64,000 nt of DNA from Dysgonomonas mossii DSM 22836 (GCF_000213575.1 NZ_GL892004.1:672846-736845), one strand, 5' to 3'. Counted from the stretch's first letter, positions 52,883 through 61,734 are shown. The notes: generated from the sequence alone by a model not told the origin. Numbers and translations: made by a program.

Positions 52883-53805
52883 TAAAACATTAGTTTAATC
52901 CAATATAAAGATAATACAGCTATTATAAACCAAAGAAGAATGCCTAGAAGAAAGGTGTTTAAGCCTGTTTTTTTTACTTCTTCCAGATTGATAGAGGCCC
53001 CGATAAAGAACAAGGAAATCATCATTCCTTTTTTTCCAAGCCAGCTTAAGTGCTCGTTTGTTTCTGTCATTCCGGGAATATAGTTTCCTATAACGATGGC
53101 AACAACAAACAGAAATATAAACCAAGGGATTGTTATTTTCGAGGTTTTATTTTTATTAAAGAACGCAATACATAGCGCAAGCGGTATAATCCAGAGTGTA
53201 CGTGTTAGTTTTACCGTTGTACCCACTTGCAGAGCCTGTTCTCCGTATGCCGAACATGCTCCTACTACCGAACTGGTGTCGTGTATCGCTATGGCAGCCC
53301 AATATCCGAAATGGATCTGATCCATTTGAAGCAGATGCCCGATAGCCGGGAAAATAAATAACCCTACAGCATTTAATACAAAAACAACAGCGAGCGAAAA
53401 GCTTATCTCATTGTTTTTTGCACCCAAAACCGGAGCTACGGCAGCAATGGCACTTCCTCCACAAATAGCTGTTCCGCTGGATATAAGTAATGTTGTGTTT
53501 TTTCCTACTTTGAGTAATAATCCGAGTCCGATACCTGCCAAAACCGTTATCACAACAGAGCCCACAGTGATCATAAATCCTGTTTTTCCTGTTTGAATAA
53601 CCTCATGCATCGACATGGAAAAACCCATGCAAACAATAGATGCTTGCAGTAGGTATTTTGTTAGCTTTCCTGTTTTAACAACTTCTTCCCCTTTATAAAA
53701 AAAAGCGAGTATTATACCGAGAAATAAAGCCAACGGTGCTGAGAAGAACGGGAAGAAACAGCAGATTGGTACGATATAATATAATTTGCTCAGAAACTTT
53801 TGCAC
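52882..53805 (-). CDS. YeiH/UPF0324-family membrane protein
   Basis: Polytopic membrane protein of 307 residues with about ten helices; the YeiH (putative sulfate exporter) pattern is visible in SSGTAICGGSAIAAVAPVLGA and AIAIHDTSSVVGACSAYG. Function is debated; an anion or sulfonate exporter has been proposed. It is 6 bases downstream of ybeY and overlaps nfnA by one base, so it is in one operon with redox genes. Confidence 0.92.
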   Translation of the reverse strand: MQKFLSKLYYIVPICCFFPFFSAPLALFLGIILAFFYKGEEVVKTGKLTKYLLQASIVCMGFSMSMHEVIQTGKTGFMITVGSVVITVLAGIGLGLLLKVGKNTTLLISSGTAICGGSAIAAVAPVLGAKNNEISFSLAVVFVLNAVGLFIFPAIGHLLQMDQIHFGYWAAIAIHDTSSVVGACSAYGEQALQVGTTVKLTRTLWIIPLALCIAFFNKNKTSKITIPWFIFLFVVAIVIGNYIPGMTETNEHLSWLGKKGMMISLFFIGASINLEEVKKTGLNTFLLGILLWFIIAVLSLYWIKLMF

Positions 53806-53811
53806 GATTAT

Positions 53812-54231
53812 CTATGCCTCCAATATTTTTAATGCTTTGTTTTCGCATTCGGTCATATATTCTCTTTCTCCGGGGCCCTTGTCGTTGATCCCACACAGAT
53901 GTAGTATTCCGTGTATTATAATACGGTTAAGCTCTTCCTCGTAATTCGTTCCGAACGTTTCAGAGTTGCTTTTGACTGTATCCACACTGATGAAGATATC
54001 CCCCGATATTATATCATTTTCAGTATAGTCGAATGTAATAATATCAGTATAATAGTCGTGTTGCAAATACTGGTTATTTACTTCAAGTATTTTTTTGTCG
54101 GAGCAAAAAACAAATGAAATATCTCCAACCTGTTTACCATAAGATGTGGCAACCAGTTTTATCCAGTCTGTAGTTTTACGTTTCTTTATAGACGGAAGTT
54201 TTACTTCCTCTGCTTGATAGAGTATAGACAT
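53812..54231 (-). CDS. ybeY: Endoribonuclease YbeY (rRNA maturation factor)
   Basis: Zinc-dependent RNase of 139 residues for 16S rRNA 3' maturation and quality control. The metal motif normally reads HGxLHLxGxDH; here it is HGILHLCGIND, so the third His position carries Asp. This variant is, as far as I recall, common in Bacteroidetes. It is first of the operon ybeY-yeiH-nfnA-nfnB and has a perfect -7 box at 54317. Confidence 0.92.
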   Translation of the reverse strand: MSILYQAEEVKLPSIKKRKTTDWIKLVATSYGKQVGDISFVFCSDKKILEVNNQYLQHDYYTDIITFDYTENDIISGDIFISVDTVKSNSETFGTNYEEELNRIIIHGILHLCGINDKGPGEREYMTECENKALKILEA

Positions 54232-54316
54232 GGTAACTGTATGATAGTTTTATGTATAGCGATTTATTAAAAAATGCTATTAAAAATAGAATTTTAATAA
54301 CTGCGCGATAAAGGTA

Positions 54317-54324
54317 CAAAAATA
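54317..54324 (-). promoter_or_regulatory. ybeY operon -7 promoter box
   Basis: TATTTTTG on the minus strand, perfect match about 85 bases before the ATG. Confidence 0.55.
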
Positions 54325-54480
54325 CAATGTACATTTACTGTATTCCATACTAAAATATATGAATTTGTTTTCGTTAAATGTTTTTTACTGTCTGTTTGCT
54401 GTGTAAATATATGATTCGATTGAAAATCGCGTTTTTATAAATAGGGTTCCATGTATGCATAACTTACTCAAAACTTTTAT

Positions 54481-55707
54481 ATGAAAAAATGTCTTTTGCT
54501 AGCCGTGTTGACTTTTACGGGTAGTTACCTTTTTGCACAAACTTTAATTCAAGGAACAGTCATCGATAAAGATAGCAACAAACCTATAGCGGATGTGATA
54601 GTACAGTATGGAGCCACTTCGCGAGACTATGTTAATACAGATACGAAAGGCAGATATACTATTCCGACTGTAAGCGAAGATGTTATTCATTTCCAATGTA
54701 TTGGTTATAAACTGAAATCTGTTGCTAAAAGTTCACTTTTGATAAACGCTGTTGTTCGGATGGAGTTGAATCCTGTATATCTTAACCCGATTGTTATTAG
54801 CCCGGGAGATGCAGATGCTCTGTTGGATGAGGCAATGCAAAACACGAAAAAGAGACTTTTGCTCGATCTCCATTTGGGGTACTTATTGCATTTTCTACAG
54901 ACAAAAAAGTCGGATACATTGCAGAACGAAATATATATGAAGTATGCAACGACTCTGAAAGAGAAGGATCTGAAGAAAAATATGAAAAGAGAGAGAGTTC
55001 CTTACGTGCTCAATATTATTGATATAAAGCGTGTGCAACGAACAGTGACTCCCACTTCTGAATTGTACGGGGCAGAATATCATGCTTCACATCTATTTAC
55101 TTTTGGTAAAAGTGAGAATAATGAAACTACACGTTCTTTCACATCTGATAGTTCATATATCGTTTTGCAAATAGAGCCTCTGCAAGGTAAGGATGGCTGG
55201 GCAAGAGGCGAGATATTCATTAATAAGGATGATATGACTATTGCTTCTATGGAGATAGAATCTATCGACTCTGTCTTGGCTAGTCAGCCGTATAAGCGGT
55301 ATATGGGAAACCGGGTTAAAATAAAGAGAAAGGTCGGTCGTTTCTCTTTCAAAAAGATAGGAGATAAGTATTATATGTCTGATTGCTATACTTACTATCG
55401 TTTTCAGACCCGGGATGAATTTGGCAAAGTAGATGAGATCACTTACTTTTGTGATGTTGAGTTTAAAGGTGTCGTAGAAAAAAAGCAGATGCGCAATCGG
55501 CGTTTGTCGGGTTTCTGTCAAGAGCTGTTTTATTTTCCCGACTCTACCACCCGTGAATTTTGGGATGAAAATTTTGCTCAGGATATGGAGACGTACTATC
55601 AAGGATCGGGGATAGCTCCAACAAGGCAGGTGCCAATGAGTAAAAAAATATTTAATGTAGTTAAGTTTGTTGTTCCTGCCGTGGCAATAGCTCTTTTGGT
55701 AAAATGA
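54481..55707 (+). CDS. Secreted carboxypeptidase-regulatory-like domain protein
   Basis: Exported protein of 408 residues: signal peptide (1-19, ending YLFAQT), a carboxypeptidase-regulatory-like beta-sandwich (about 22-100, with GTVIDKDSNKPIADVIVQYG) and a C-terminal beta-rich domain of about 290 residues ending in a hydrophobic helix (about 388-406). The last part suggests membrane association. No TonB-receptor barrel follows. The family is common in Bacteroidetes and its function is unknown. Confidence 0.8.
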   Translation: MKKCLLLAVLTFTGSYLFAQTLIQGTVIDKDSNKPIADVIVQYGATSRDYVNTDTKGRYTIPTVSEDVIHFQCIGYKLKSVAKSSLLINAVVRMELNPVYLNPIVISPGDADALLDEAMQNTKKRLLLDLHLGYLLHFLQTKKSDTLQNEIYMKYATTLKEKDLKKNMKRERVPYVLNIIDIKRVQRTVTPTSELYGAEYHASHLFTFGKSENNETTRSFTSDSSYIVLQIEPLQGKDGWARGEIFINKDDMTIASMEIESIDSVLASQPYKRYMGNRVKIKRKVGRFSFKKIGDKYYMSDCYTYYRFQTRDEFGKVDEITYFCDVEFKGVVEKKQMRNRRLSGFCQELFYFPDSTTREFWDENFAQDMETYYQGSGIAPTRQVPMSKKIFNVVKFVVPAVAIALLVK

Positions 55708-55821
55708 TATGAATAGCCTGAAGATAAAGAATGGTTGGAATTTTATAAATTATCAAAAATAGGCAATCAAATCGAGCCTTATTTTGTTACATAAATAGTT
55801 AATATACAAAAAATAGAGAAT

Positions 55822-55980
55822 ATGGAAAATCATGAATGTGACTTATTGAATGAAAAGCAGATCCAGGAATTAAAGGCTCTGAAGCGTAAAAATAGGAGGA
55901 GAAATGCATTTTGGCTCTTAATGGGATTGCAGGTTGGTTCGCTTGTTGTATCTTATTATTTGGGACGTTCGCATAAATAA
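55822..55980 (+). CDS. Small single-helix membrane protein
   Basis: A 52-codon gene with a charged, helical N-terminal half (NEKQIQELKALKRKNRRR) and one transmembrane helix (FWLLMGLQVGSLVVSYYLG). It starts at ATG after an A-rich leader typical of this genome and fills the gap between the secreted carboxypeptidase-regulatory gene and the MuiA-like gene, 47 bases before the latter. Function unknown. Confidence 0.65.
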   Translation: MENHECDLLNEKQIQELKALKRKNRRRNAFWLLMGLQVGSLVVSYYLGRSHK

Positions 55981-56027
55981 TGTATTAAATAAAGTCTAAA
56001 CACAACTTTTGTAAAAAATAAATATCT

Positions 56028-57860
56028 ATGAAAACAAAACTACTATTCGTTACGGCTTTATCAGTCTGTTTCTCTCTTCACATTTGGGCTCAGGATGAGA
56101 AGACCGTAAAGTCAAAACTGGAGGATGCAACTGTGTTTTTTCAAGGAGCAGAATTGGTACACACGGCGTCCTATTCTTTGTTGAAAGGCGATAACGAAAT
56201 TTATATAGAAGGACTGAGCTCCAATATTGATAAAAATAGTTTGAAAATCAAAGCATCCAATGGCGTTATTGTATCAGCTTATGAATTTTCTGTTGATTTT
56301 CTCACAGAGAATAAATCGACAAGTGCTGTTGCCCGAAAATTGCAGGATTCTATCGACTTCTATCAAAAGAAGCTGCAGCAGGTAAATACAGACATCAATA
56401 TCACGACAAACCTTATTGCGCTATTGCAAAAGGGCACGGATAAAAATGTTGCCGGTTCGGAAAAAGGCTTGGGTATAGATGAATTGGTAAAAACGATGGA
56501 CTATTATAAAACAAAGTCGGCGGAGTTGCAGGCTGTGCAAGCTGTAAATAATAAGAAGAAAAATGATTGTGATATTGCAATAACTCGATTAAATAAACAA
56601 CTAAGCCAGGAGGCTTTGAAAAACGATAAGACCTCAGGTGTGCTCAAATTGAGTCTAGCTTCGCCATTGGCTAGTATTTGTAACTTTACGATATCTTATT
56701 ATACATCAGCTGCTAGTTGGGTGCCATTCTACGATATTAATATAGAATCGACAGATAAACCTATAAAAATACTATCAAAATCGAAAGTGCGTCAGACGAC
56801 GGGACTGGATTGGGAAAGGGTAAAGTTGACGCTTTCTACAGCTACTCCGAGTAATGGAAAAGTAGCACCATTGTTCAGTGCTTGGTTTCTCGAAAATTAT
56901 AGACCTGAACCACGCTTGAGTGCCGAAATGGCGCAGAATAGTTATTCCTATGCAATGAAAGAAGCTCGGTCTTTAGAAGTGAGTGAAGTGCTTAATGGAA
57001 GTATGGTAGCGGAAGAAAGTGGGAGAGATATGTTGAAAAAAGAAGCTCAATTGCCCCTTTATATAATGGATGGTGTACCTGTCGATGCCCGCTATGCTCA
57101 GTCACTCGATCCCTTATCGATAAAGAATACAGAGGTTTTGGATCGCAATTCTGCAACAGGGATGTACGGTTCTCGTGCTTCGAATGGAGCAGTGATAATA
57201 ACGCTGAAAAGCAAAATGGACGATTTTATTACTCAAAAAGATAATGAGCTGAATGTCGTTTACAATATTGATATGCCGTATACAATTCCCGGTAATGGCA
57301 AAGAGCAAACAATAGATTTACAGGCAAAAGAAACCACAGCTGAATACAAATATTATTCTGCACCAAAGCTTGATACTGAAACTTATCTTTTGGCAGAAAT
57401 ATCGGATTGGGAGAAACTTAATCTGCTAAGTGGAAAAGCGAATATTACCTATGATGGAACTTATGTAGGTGAGTCGTTTATCGATACTCGATCCACTCAT
57501 TCAAAGCTGACTCTCACTCTTGGATCGGATAGGAGAGTGCCTGTTAAGCGTGAGAAAATGCAAGATTATAGCAGTACCCGATTTTTGGGTAATGATGTGA
57601 AACAGGTTTTTACGTATAGGCTCACAGTGAAGAACAATCAGAATAAACCTGTGAAAATGGTATTAAAAGATCAATATCCGATCTCAACGCAGAAGAATAT
57701 TGAGGTAGAATTAATCAGCAAAGATACTACACCATGGACAGCAAACAAAGAGGACATGGGAGTTATAACCTGGGAGGAGGAACTAAAACCCGGAGAAACG
57801 AAAGTATATCAAATCAGTTATAGTGTCAAATATCCGAAAGGTAGTAACTTAAATTTGTGA
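56028..57860 (+). CDS. MuiA-like DUF4139 protein with a SusC-plug-like insert
   Basis: Exported protein of 610 residues: signal peptide (1-21, ending IWAQD), an N-terminal DUF4140-type domain with a coiled coil (about 100-205), and the DUF4139 beta domain (about 215-610, starting YYTSAASWVPFYDINIESTD, in part). A segment at about residues 341-395 (LYIMDGVPVDARY, DPLSIKNTEVLDRNSATGMY, GSRASNGAVIIT) closely matches the plug domain of SusC/RagA TonB receptors and interrupts DUF4139. The MuiA name comes from mucoidy-inhibitor relatives; the true role is unknown. Confidence 0.85.
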   Translation: MKTKLLFVTALSVCFSLHIWAQDEKTVKSKLEDATVFFQGAELVHTASYSLLKGDNEIYIEGLSSNIDKNSLKIKASNGVIVSAYEFSVDFLTENKSTSAVARKLQDSIDFYQKKLQQVNTDINITTNLIALLQKGTDKNVAGSEKGLGIDELVKTMDYYKTKSAELQAVQAVNNKKKNDCDIAITRLNKQLSQEALKNDKTSGVLKLSLASPLASICNFTISYYTSAASWVPFYDINIESTDKPIKILSKSKVRQTTGLDWERVKLTLSTATPSNGKVAPLFSAWFLENYRPEPRLSAEMAQNSYSYAMKEARSLEVSEVLNGSMVAEESGRDMLKKEAQLPLYIMDGVPVDARYAQSLDPLSIKNTEVLDRNSATGMYGSRASNGAVIITLKSKMDDFITQKDNELNVVYNIDMPYTIPGNGKEQTIDLQAKETTAEYKYYSAPKLDTETYLLAEISDWEKLNLLSGKANITYDGTYVGESFIDTRSTHSKLTLTLGSDRRVPVKREKMQDYSSTRFLGNDVKQVFTYRLTVKNNQNKPVKMVLKDQYPISTQKNIEVELISKDTTPWTANKEDMGVITWEEELKPGETKVYQISYSVKYPKGSNLNL

Positions 57861-57881
57861 TATATAATAGAGAGGTGGCAA

Positions 57882-58352
57882 TTAGTTTGTTGCTTCTCTT
57901 TTCTCTCTCTTTATCGCTTTCTTTATCATTATCATGCGTTCCAGCTCTTGTAATAAAGAACCGTCCTCAACTCTGATTAGCATCCATTTTCCATCATGTA
58001 GCTGAGGTGTTTGATCGAATATCGTTGTGAAGTGACTGCTGAAAGACTCCCTATATGCATTAAACGTAATTACTTCTTTCTTGCCATATATAAGAATTAC
58101 TGAGAATGCCCCTTTTTCGGGAAGTATAGATACGAGTGTTTTGCCATTCTTGCGGTAGCGAATAATTACCCCATAATTTTTTCCTCCAAAAGAAACCTCT
58201 TGTTCGAAATTGTAGTTTTCATTCAAAAAGTCGAGTAACGAATCAAAGGCTTGCACTGCTTCTTTCTGTGCAATAAACTCTCTTATCTCATCCATATTGG
58301 GCAATGGATCTTCCCTATAAATCCGTTCAGGTAATGGTGTATTCATAAGCAT
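57882..58352 (-). CDS. DUF3788-family protein
   Basis: Soluble protein of 156 residues. The pattern FGGKNYGVIIRYRKNGKTLV, the strand LPEKGAFSVILIYGKKEV and the late LHDGKWMLIRVED fit the DUF3788 family (named from memory). The first Met lies two residues before a second one; either could be the start. It lies 32 bases after the MFS gene on the same strand, so co-transcription is likely. Function unknown. Confidence 0.8.
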   Translation of the reverse strand: MLMNTPLPERIYREDPLPNMDEIREFIAQKEAVQAFDSLLDFLNENYNFEQEVSFGGKNYGVIIRYRKNGKTLVSILPEKGAFSVILIYGKKEVITFNAYRESFSSHFTTIFDQTPQLHDGKWMLIRVEDGSLLQELERMIMIKKAIKREKREATN

Positions 58353-58384
58353 CTTATTTCTGATAGTTGTAAAGATAACTATTT

Positions 58385-59587
58385 TTAGTTGAATTTAGGC
58401 TTTCTGCTTATAATTAAATGTACGACAAGGCATAAGCTTACAAAAAAGGCTCCCGTGAATACAACGCCATTCCATCCATAAGCTCCCCATGCTTTACCTC
58501 CTACGAATGTACCGATAGAACCTCCTATAAAATAAGAGACCATATATACAGTGTTCAACCGATTGGCAGCTTCGGGGTGTGACGATAGTACAATTGTCTG
58601 ATTCGTGACATGCATTGCTTGCAGCCCCATATCTAAGAGAATAATTCCTACGATGATTCCTATGTAAGTACTGTCGCCCATGCCAAATACTCCCCACGAA
58701 ACGATCATTAGAAAGGTAGCTATGGCTATAAGCTTGTTTTTGTTCACTTTGCCTGATGCTTGTCCTACAAGGGTAGCAGCCAGTGCGCCTGCTATTCCGA
58801 ACAAACCTAAAGATCCGGCCACATCGCTTCCCTGAAAGTAGGGAGCTTCCTGAAGCCTGAAAGTGAGGGTAGTCCAAAATGCAGAGAAAGAGGCAAAACC
58901 CAAAGCTCCCCTTAATGAAGCTAATTGCAGGCTCGGAATGCTTCGTGCATATCGTATAACAGATCCCATCAGTTGTCCGTAAGTACCTTTAAAGGTTGGT
59001 TGCATATTTGGTAACATCCATGCGATAAGTACGGCAAGTATAATCATTAGTCCTGCAGCAATAAAGAATACATTTCTCCAGCCCAGATATTCGCCTACAA
59101 CACCGCTAAAAACACGTGACCCTAAAATACCTATCAGCAATCCACTCATAACGATACCTACATTTCGCCCTTTCTCTTCGGGACGGGATAGTTGAGCTGC
59201 TATAGGCACAAATATTTGAGGAACAACAGATGTAAGCCCGATACAAAAGCTCGCTGCGAGCATGACTATTAAGGACTTACTCAAAGCGAAAACGACTAAT
59301 GAAAGGATTATGAAAAAGAAATCGATAAGGATAATCTTTTTTCGCCTAAACATATCACCAAGTGGTATTATCAGTAATAATCCGGCAGCATATCCCATCT
59401 GGGTAAACATTGCGACCTTACTTGTTGCAGACTCAGATTCACCCAATTCTTTGGCTATAACCCCCAGTAAGGGTTGGTTGTAATAATTGTTGGCTACTAC
59501 AAGGCCTGCACCTATCGCCATCAGCCAAAGGATGCTTTTTGATAAAAACAAGTCGTTTTCTTTTTCTGGCATTGTTATCAAATTCAC
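58385..59587 (-). CDS. Major facilitator superfamily exporter
   Basis: Inner-membrane transporter of 400 residues with twelve helices. Motif A-like PLGDMFRRKKII lies between helices 2 and 3, and the N-terminal segment GLVVANNYYNQPLLGVIAKEL is typical of YnfM/SotB-like drug and sugar exporters. An alternative start at the Met six codons in (59572) is equally plausible. Composite element copy 4 lies 117 bases upstream in the same orientation. Substrate unknown. Confidence 0.9.
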   Translation of the reverse strand: MNLITMPEKENDLFLSKSILWLMAIGAGLVVANNYYNQPLLGVIAKELGESESATSKVAMFTQMGYAAGLLLIIPLGDMFRRKKIILIDFFFIILSLVVFALSKSLIVMLAASFCIGLTSVVPQIFVPIAAQLSRPEEKGRNVGIVMSGLLIGILGSRVFSGVVGEYLGWRNVFFIAAGLMIILAVLIAWMLPNMQPTFKGTYGQLMGSVIRYARSIPSLQLASLRGALGFASFSAFWTTLTFRLQEAPYFQGSDVAGSLGLFGIAGALAATLVGQASGKVNKNKLIAIATFLMIVSWGVFGMGDSTYIGIIVGIILLDMGLQAMHVTNQTIVLSSHPEAANRLNTVYMVSYFIGGSIGTFVGGKAWGAYGWNGVVFTGAFFVSLCLVVHLIISRKPKFN

Positions 59588-60088
59588 TTTTTATTCAGCT
59601 TAAAGCCTTTTATCGTTTTTTACGTCTTAGTCGTAGACTTTGTGGTGATTTATTTAAAATGTTGTGAAATGCTTAAGTTGCATATAAAGAGATCTTTATT
59701 ATCGAAAAGGTGACAAAAGTGACACTTTATTTACTGTTTTTAATTGTTACCTTTTTTCTGTTTCTAGTTTTGTCAAAGACTAAAAACAATATATAATATT
59801 CGCTATTGCTTTCTACTTAATAGATAATTTTATACTTATAAGATACTTTTTTATGGGCTCGGTTTCGCCGGTTTTGAAGAACCTGCAGAACTAAAAAACA
59901 TTTCTCAATGAAGTGAAATCTTTTATAAATAAGCTGACTCATAATGATTTTACAGACAGAATCGTTGTTGCAAGAAATTTACCTCTAATTCTTGTAATCG
60001 TTACATCAAAACTTTATATTTTCATTATTCAAATTGTATATCCGAATAGGTGAGTTAGGCTCACTACAATATACAAGAAGTATAAACG
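59588..60088. other. 501-base gap without a certain gene
   Basis: The gap separates the MFS gene from the end of the HNH gene, both on the minus strand. It holds composite element copy 4 at 59705-59755. From about 59850 to 60040 it contains only short broken frames on the plus strand, which may be remnants of a lost gene. A weak GTGAG/CTCAC hairpin at 60050-60064 follows the HNH stop. Confidence 0.5.
59705..59755 (-). promoter_or_regulatory. Composite TGTCAC element, copy 4
   Basis: Read on the minus strand: AAAAGGTAACA (59755-59745), exactly 20 bases, then the 20-base core (59724-59705) identical to the other copies. It points at the MFS exporter gene. The upstream half-site here is the nearest to a full complement of TGTCACCTTTT, showing that the element contains one inverted and two direct half-sites. 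Confidence 0.7.
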
Positions 60089-60826
60089 CTACTTTTCTCT
60101 TAGCTCATAATCAGGAAAGTATCGCATTATAAAATATTGATATATTTTATGATACAAATAAGGTCTACGATTAACACCTATATCTATAATTTCGAGATTA
60201 TTGACTTTAATTGATTTTGAATAAACATATATATTCTTTTCGTTCTCATGTACAAAACTCCACGGTTTAAAGTTTCTAAAAATATAGTTTGAATCAAATT
60301 TGTCTAAATCTGTATAAATTAAATTTGTGTAACTGATGACTTTTTTATTTTCCGAGTCAAAGCATGGTATATTATTTGTTACATGTTCTTTGTTGTGACA
60401 GTTTTCGCAGAGAGTTACTAAATCGTCATTTGAATACTCCCATAGTTCTCTGTTTTTAATGTATTTTTTATGATGTACTTGTAAAATAGGCATAACGATT
60501 TTATGAGGAGAAAAAGGAATAGTTATTGTCATTCCATCTTTCTGAATAGTATATTCCCCAGAGTATCTATTATATTCATGCGTCTCTGGTCCATTCCAAT
60601 ACATATCTATTCCGTCAAAATGTGGAGGTTCTATTGTGGTCTTGAATTTAATTATTAGCCCCATACTTGGATCAAAAGTTCCACATTTTTGACAAGTGTA
60701 ATCATCCCTATATAAAATCTCTTTACGCTTTTCTTTCCATTCCGGAGATTGGTAATTCTCGTTATATAATCTTTTTATATTAAAATCATACTGCTTAAAA
60801 GACTCATTTAAAACAATTCTTGCCAT
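60089..60826 (-). CDS. HNH endonuclease-like protein
   Basis: Protein of 245 residues with an HNH nuclease fold. The first zinc pair is DDYTCQKCG (about residue 43), the His pair lies in LQVHHKKYIKNRELW (about 120) and the second cysteine pair and catalytic His in LVTLCENCHNKEH. An extra C-terminal region of about 95 residues is not recognised. It is AT-rich and flanked by an odd gap, so it may be an acquired defence or homing-type gene; no methyltransferase or restriction partner is adjacent. Confidence 0.82.
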   Translation of the reverse strand: MARIVLNESFKQYDFNIKRLYNENYQSPEWKEKRKEILYRDDYTCQKCGTFDPSMGLIIKFKTTIEPPHFDGIDMYWNGPETHEYNRYSGEYTIQKDGMTITIPFSPHKIVMPILQVHHKKYIKNRELWEYSNDDLVTLCENCHNKEHVTNNIPCFDSENKKVISYTNLIYTDLDKFDSNYIFRNFKPWSFVHENEKNIYVYSKSIKVNNLEIIDIGVNRRPYLYHKIYQYFIMRYFPDYELREK

Positions 60827-60852
60827 AACGAAAATTGTATGTTGTTAACGCA

Positions 60853-61728
60853 TTAATCGATAAAACGCTTTGTTATATCTCCGAAAGCGTCTATACGTCT
60901 GTCTCGGAAAAATGGCCACCAACGTCGTACCTGCTCAGAGCGCTTCATGTCTATTTCTACTATTTGTACTTCTTCTCTTTCGCTGGATGCCTGCCATAAA
61001 ATTTCGCCTTGAGGGCCTGCAACGAAGCTGTTTCCCCAGAAAGTGATTCCATTCGTTTGTCCCGATGGGTCGGGTTCGTATCCTGTGCGGTTCACAGATA
61101 CAACGTGCAGTCCGTTAGCTACAGCATGTCCTCGCTGAGAGATCACCCAAGCTCCAAGTTGGCGGCTTTTCTCGTCGTCAGTATCGGTCGATTCCCAGCC
61201 TATAGCTGTAGGGTAAATAAGAATGTCTGCCCCAGCCATTGCCATCAGGCGTGCAGCTTCGGGGTACCACTGATCCCAACAAACCAAAACTCCTAGTTTA
61301 CCCAATGATGTATCGATGGGCTTAAAGCCAAGGTCTCCGGGAGTGAAATAAAATTTTTCGTAATAAGCCGGATCGTCAGGGATGTGCATCTTGCGGTATT
61401 TGCCTGCAATAGTCCCGTCTTTTTCTATTACTACAGCTGTATTGTGATACAGTCCGGGAGCACGACGTTCGAATAGGGAAAGTACAATGACAACTCCTAA
61501 CTCTTTAGCCAAAGACCCGAAGTCGTCGGTAGACGGTCCGGGTATTGTCTCGGCCAGATCAAAAATATTTGTATCCTCTACTTGACAGAAATAAAGCGAA
61601 TTGTGCAGCTCTTGCAAAACAATAAGTTGTGCATCTTCGTTTGCTGCCTTACGAATTTTATCTTTTAGTCCTGCTATATTTTTCTGTATATCAGGAGTAT
61701 TTGCCTGTTGTATGATTCCTATTTTCAT
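60853..61728 (-). CDS. aguB: N-carbamoylputrescine amidase
   Basis: Nitrilase-superfamily hydrolase of 291 residues converting N-carbamoylputrescine to putrescine, CO2 and ammonia. The catalytic triad is visible: Glu in VLQELHNSLYFCQ, Lys in KYRKMHIPDD and Cys in GVLVCWDQWYPEAARLM. Together with aguA at 61973 it completes the agmatine to putrescine route. It lies 6 bases after the small gene between them. Confidence 0.95.
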   Translation of the reverse strand: MKIGIIQQANTPDIQKNIAGLKDKIRKAANEDAQLIVLQELHNSLYFCQVEDTNIFDLAETIPGPSTDDFGSLAKELGVVIVLSLFERRAPGLYHNTAVVIEKDGTIAGKYRKMHIPDDPAYYEKFYFTPGDLGFKPIDTSLGKLGVLVCWDQWYPEAARLMAMAGADILIYPTAIGWESTDTDDEKSRQLGAWVISQRGHAVANGLHVVSVNRTGYEPDPSGQTNGITFWGNSFVAGPQGEILWQASSEREEVQIVEIDMKRSEQVRRWWPFFRDRRIDAFGDITKRFID

Positions 61729-61734
61729 AATCCT

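Noticed and set aside
59913-60051. Plus-strand frame starting at a GTG in the 59.6-60.1 kb gap
   Set aside because: No ATG, no promoter and no recognisable family; described only as a possible remnant.
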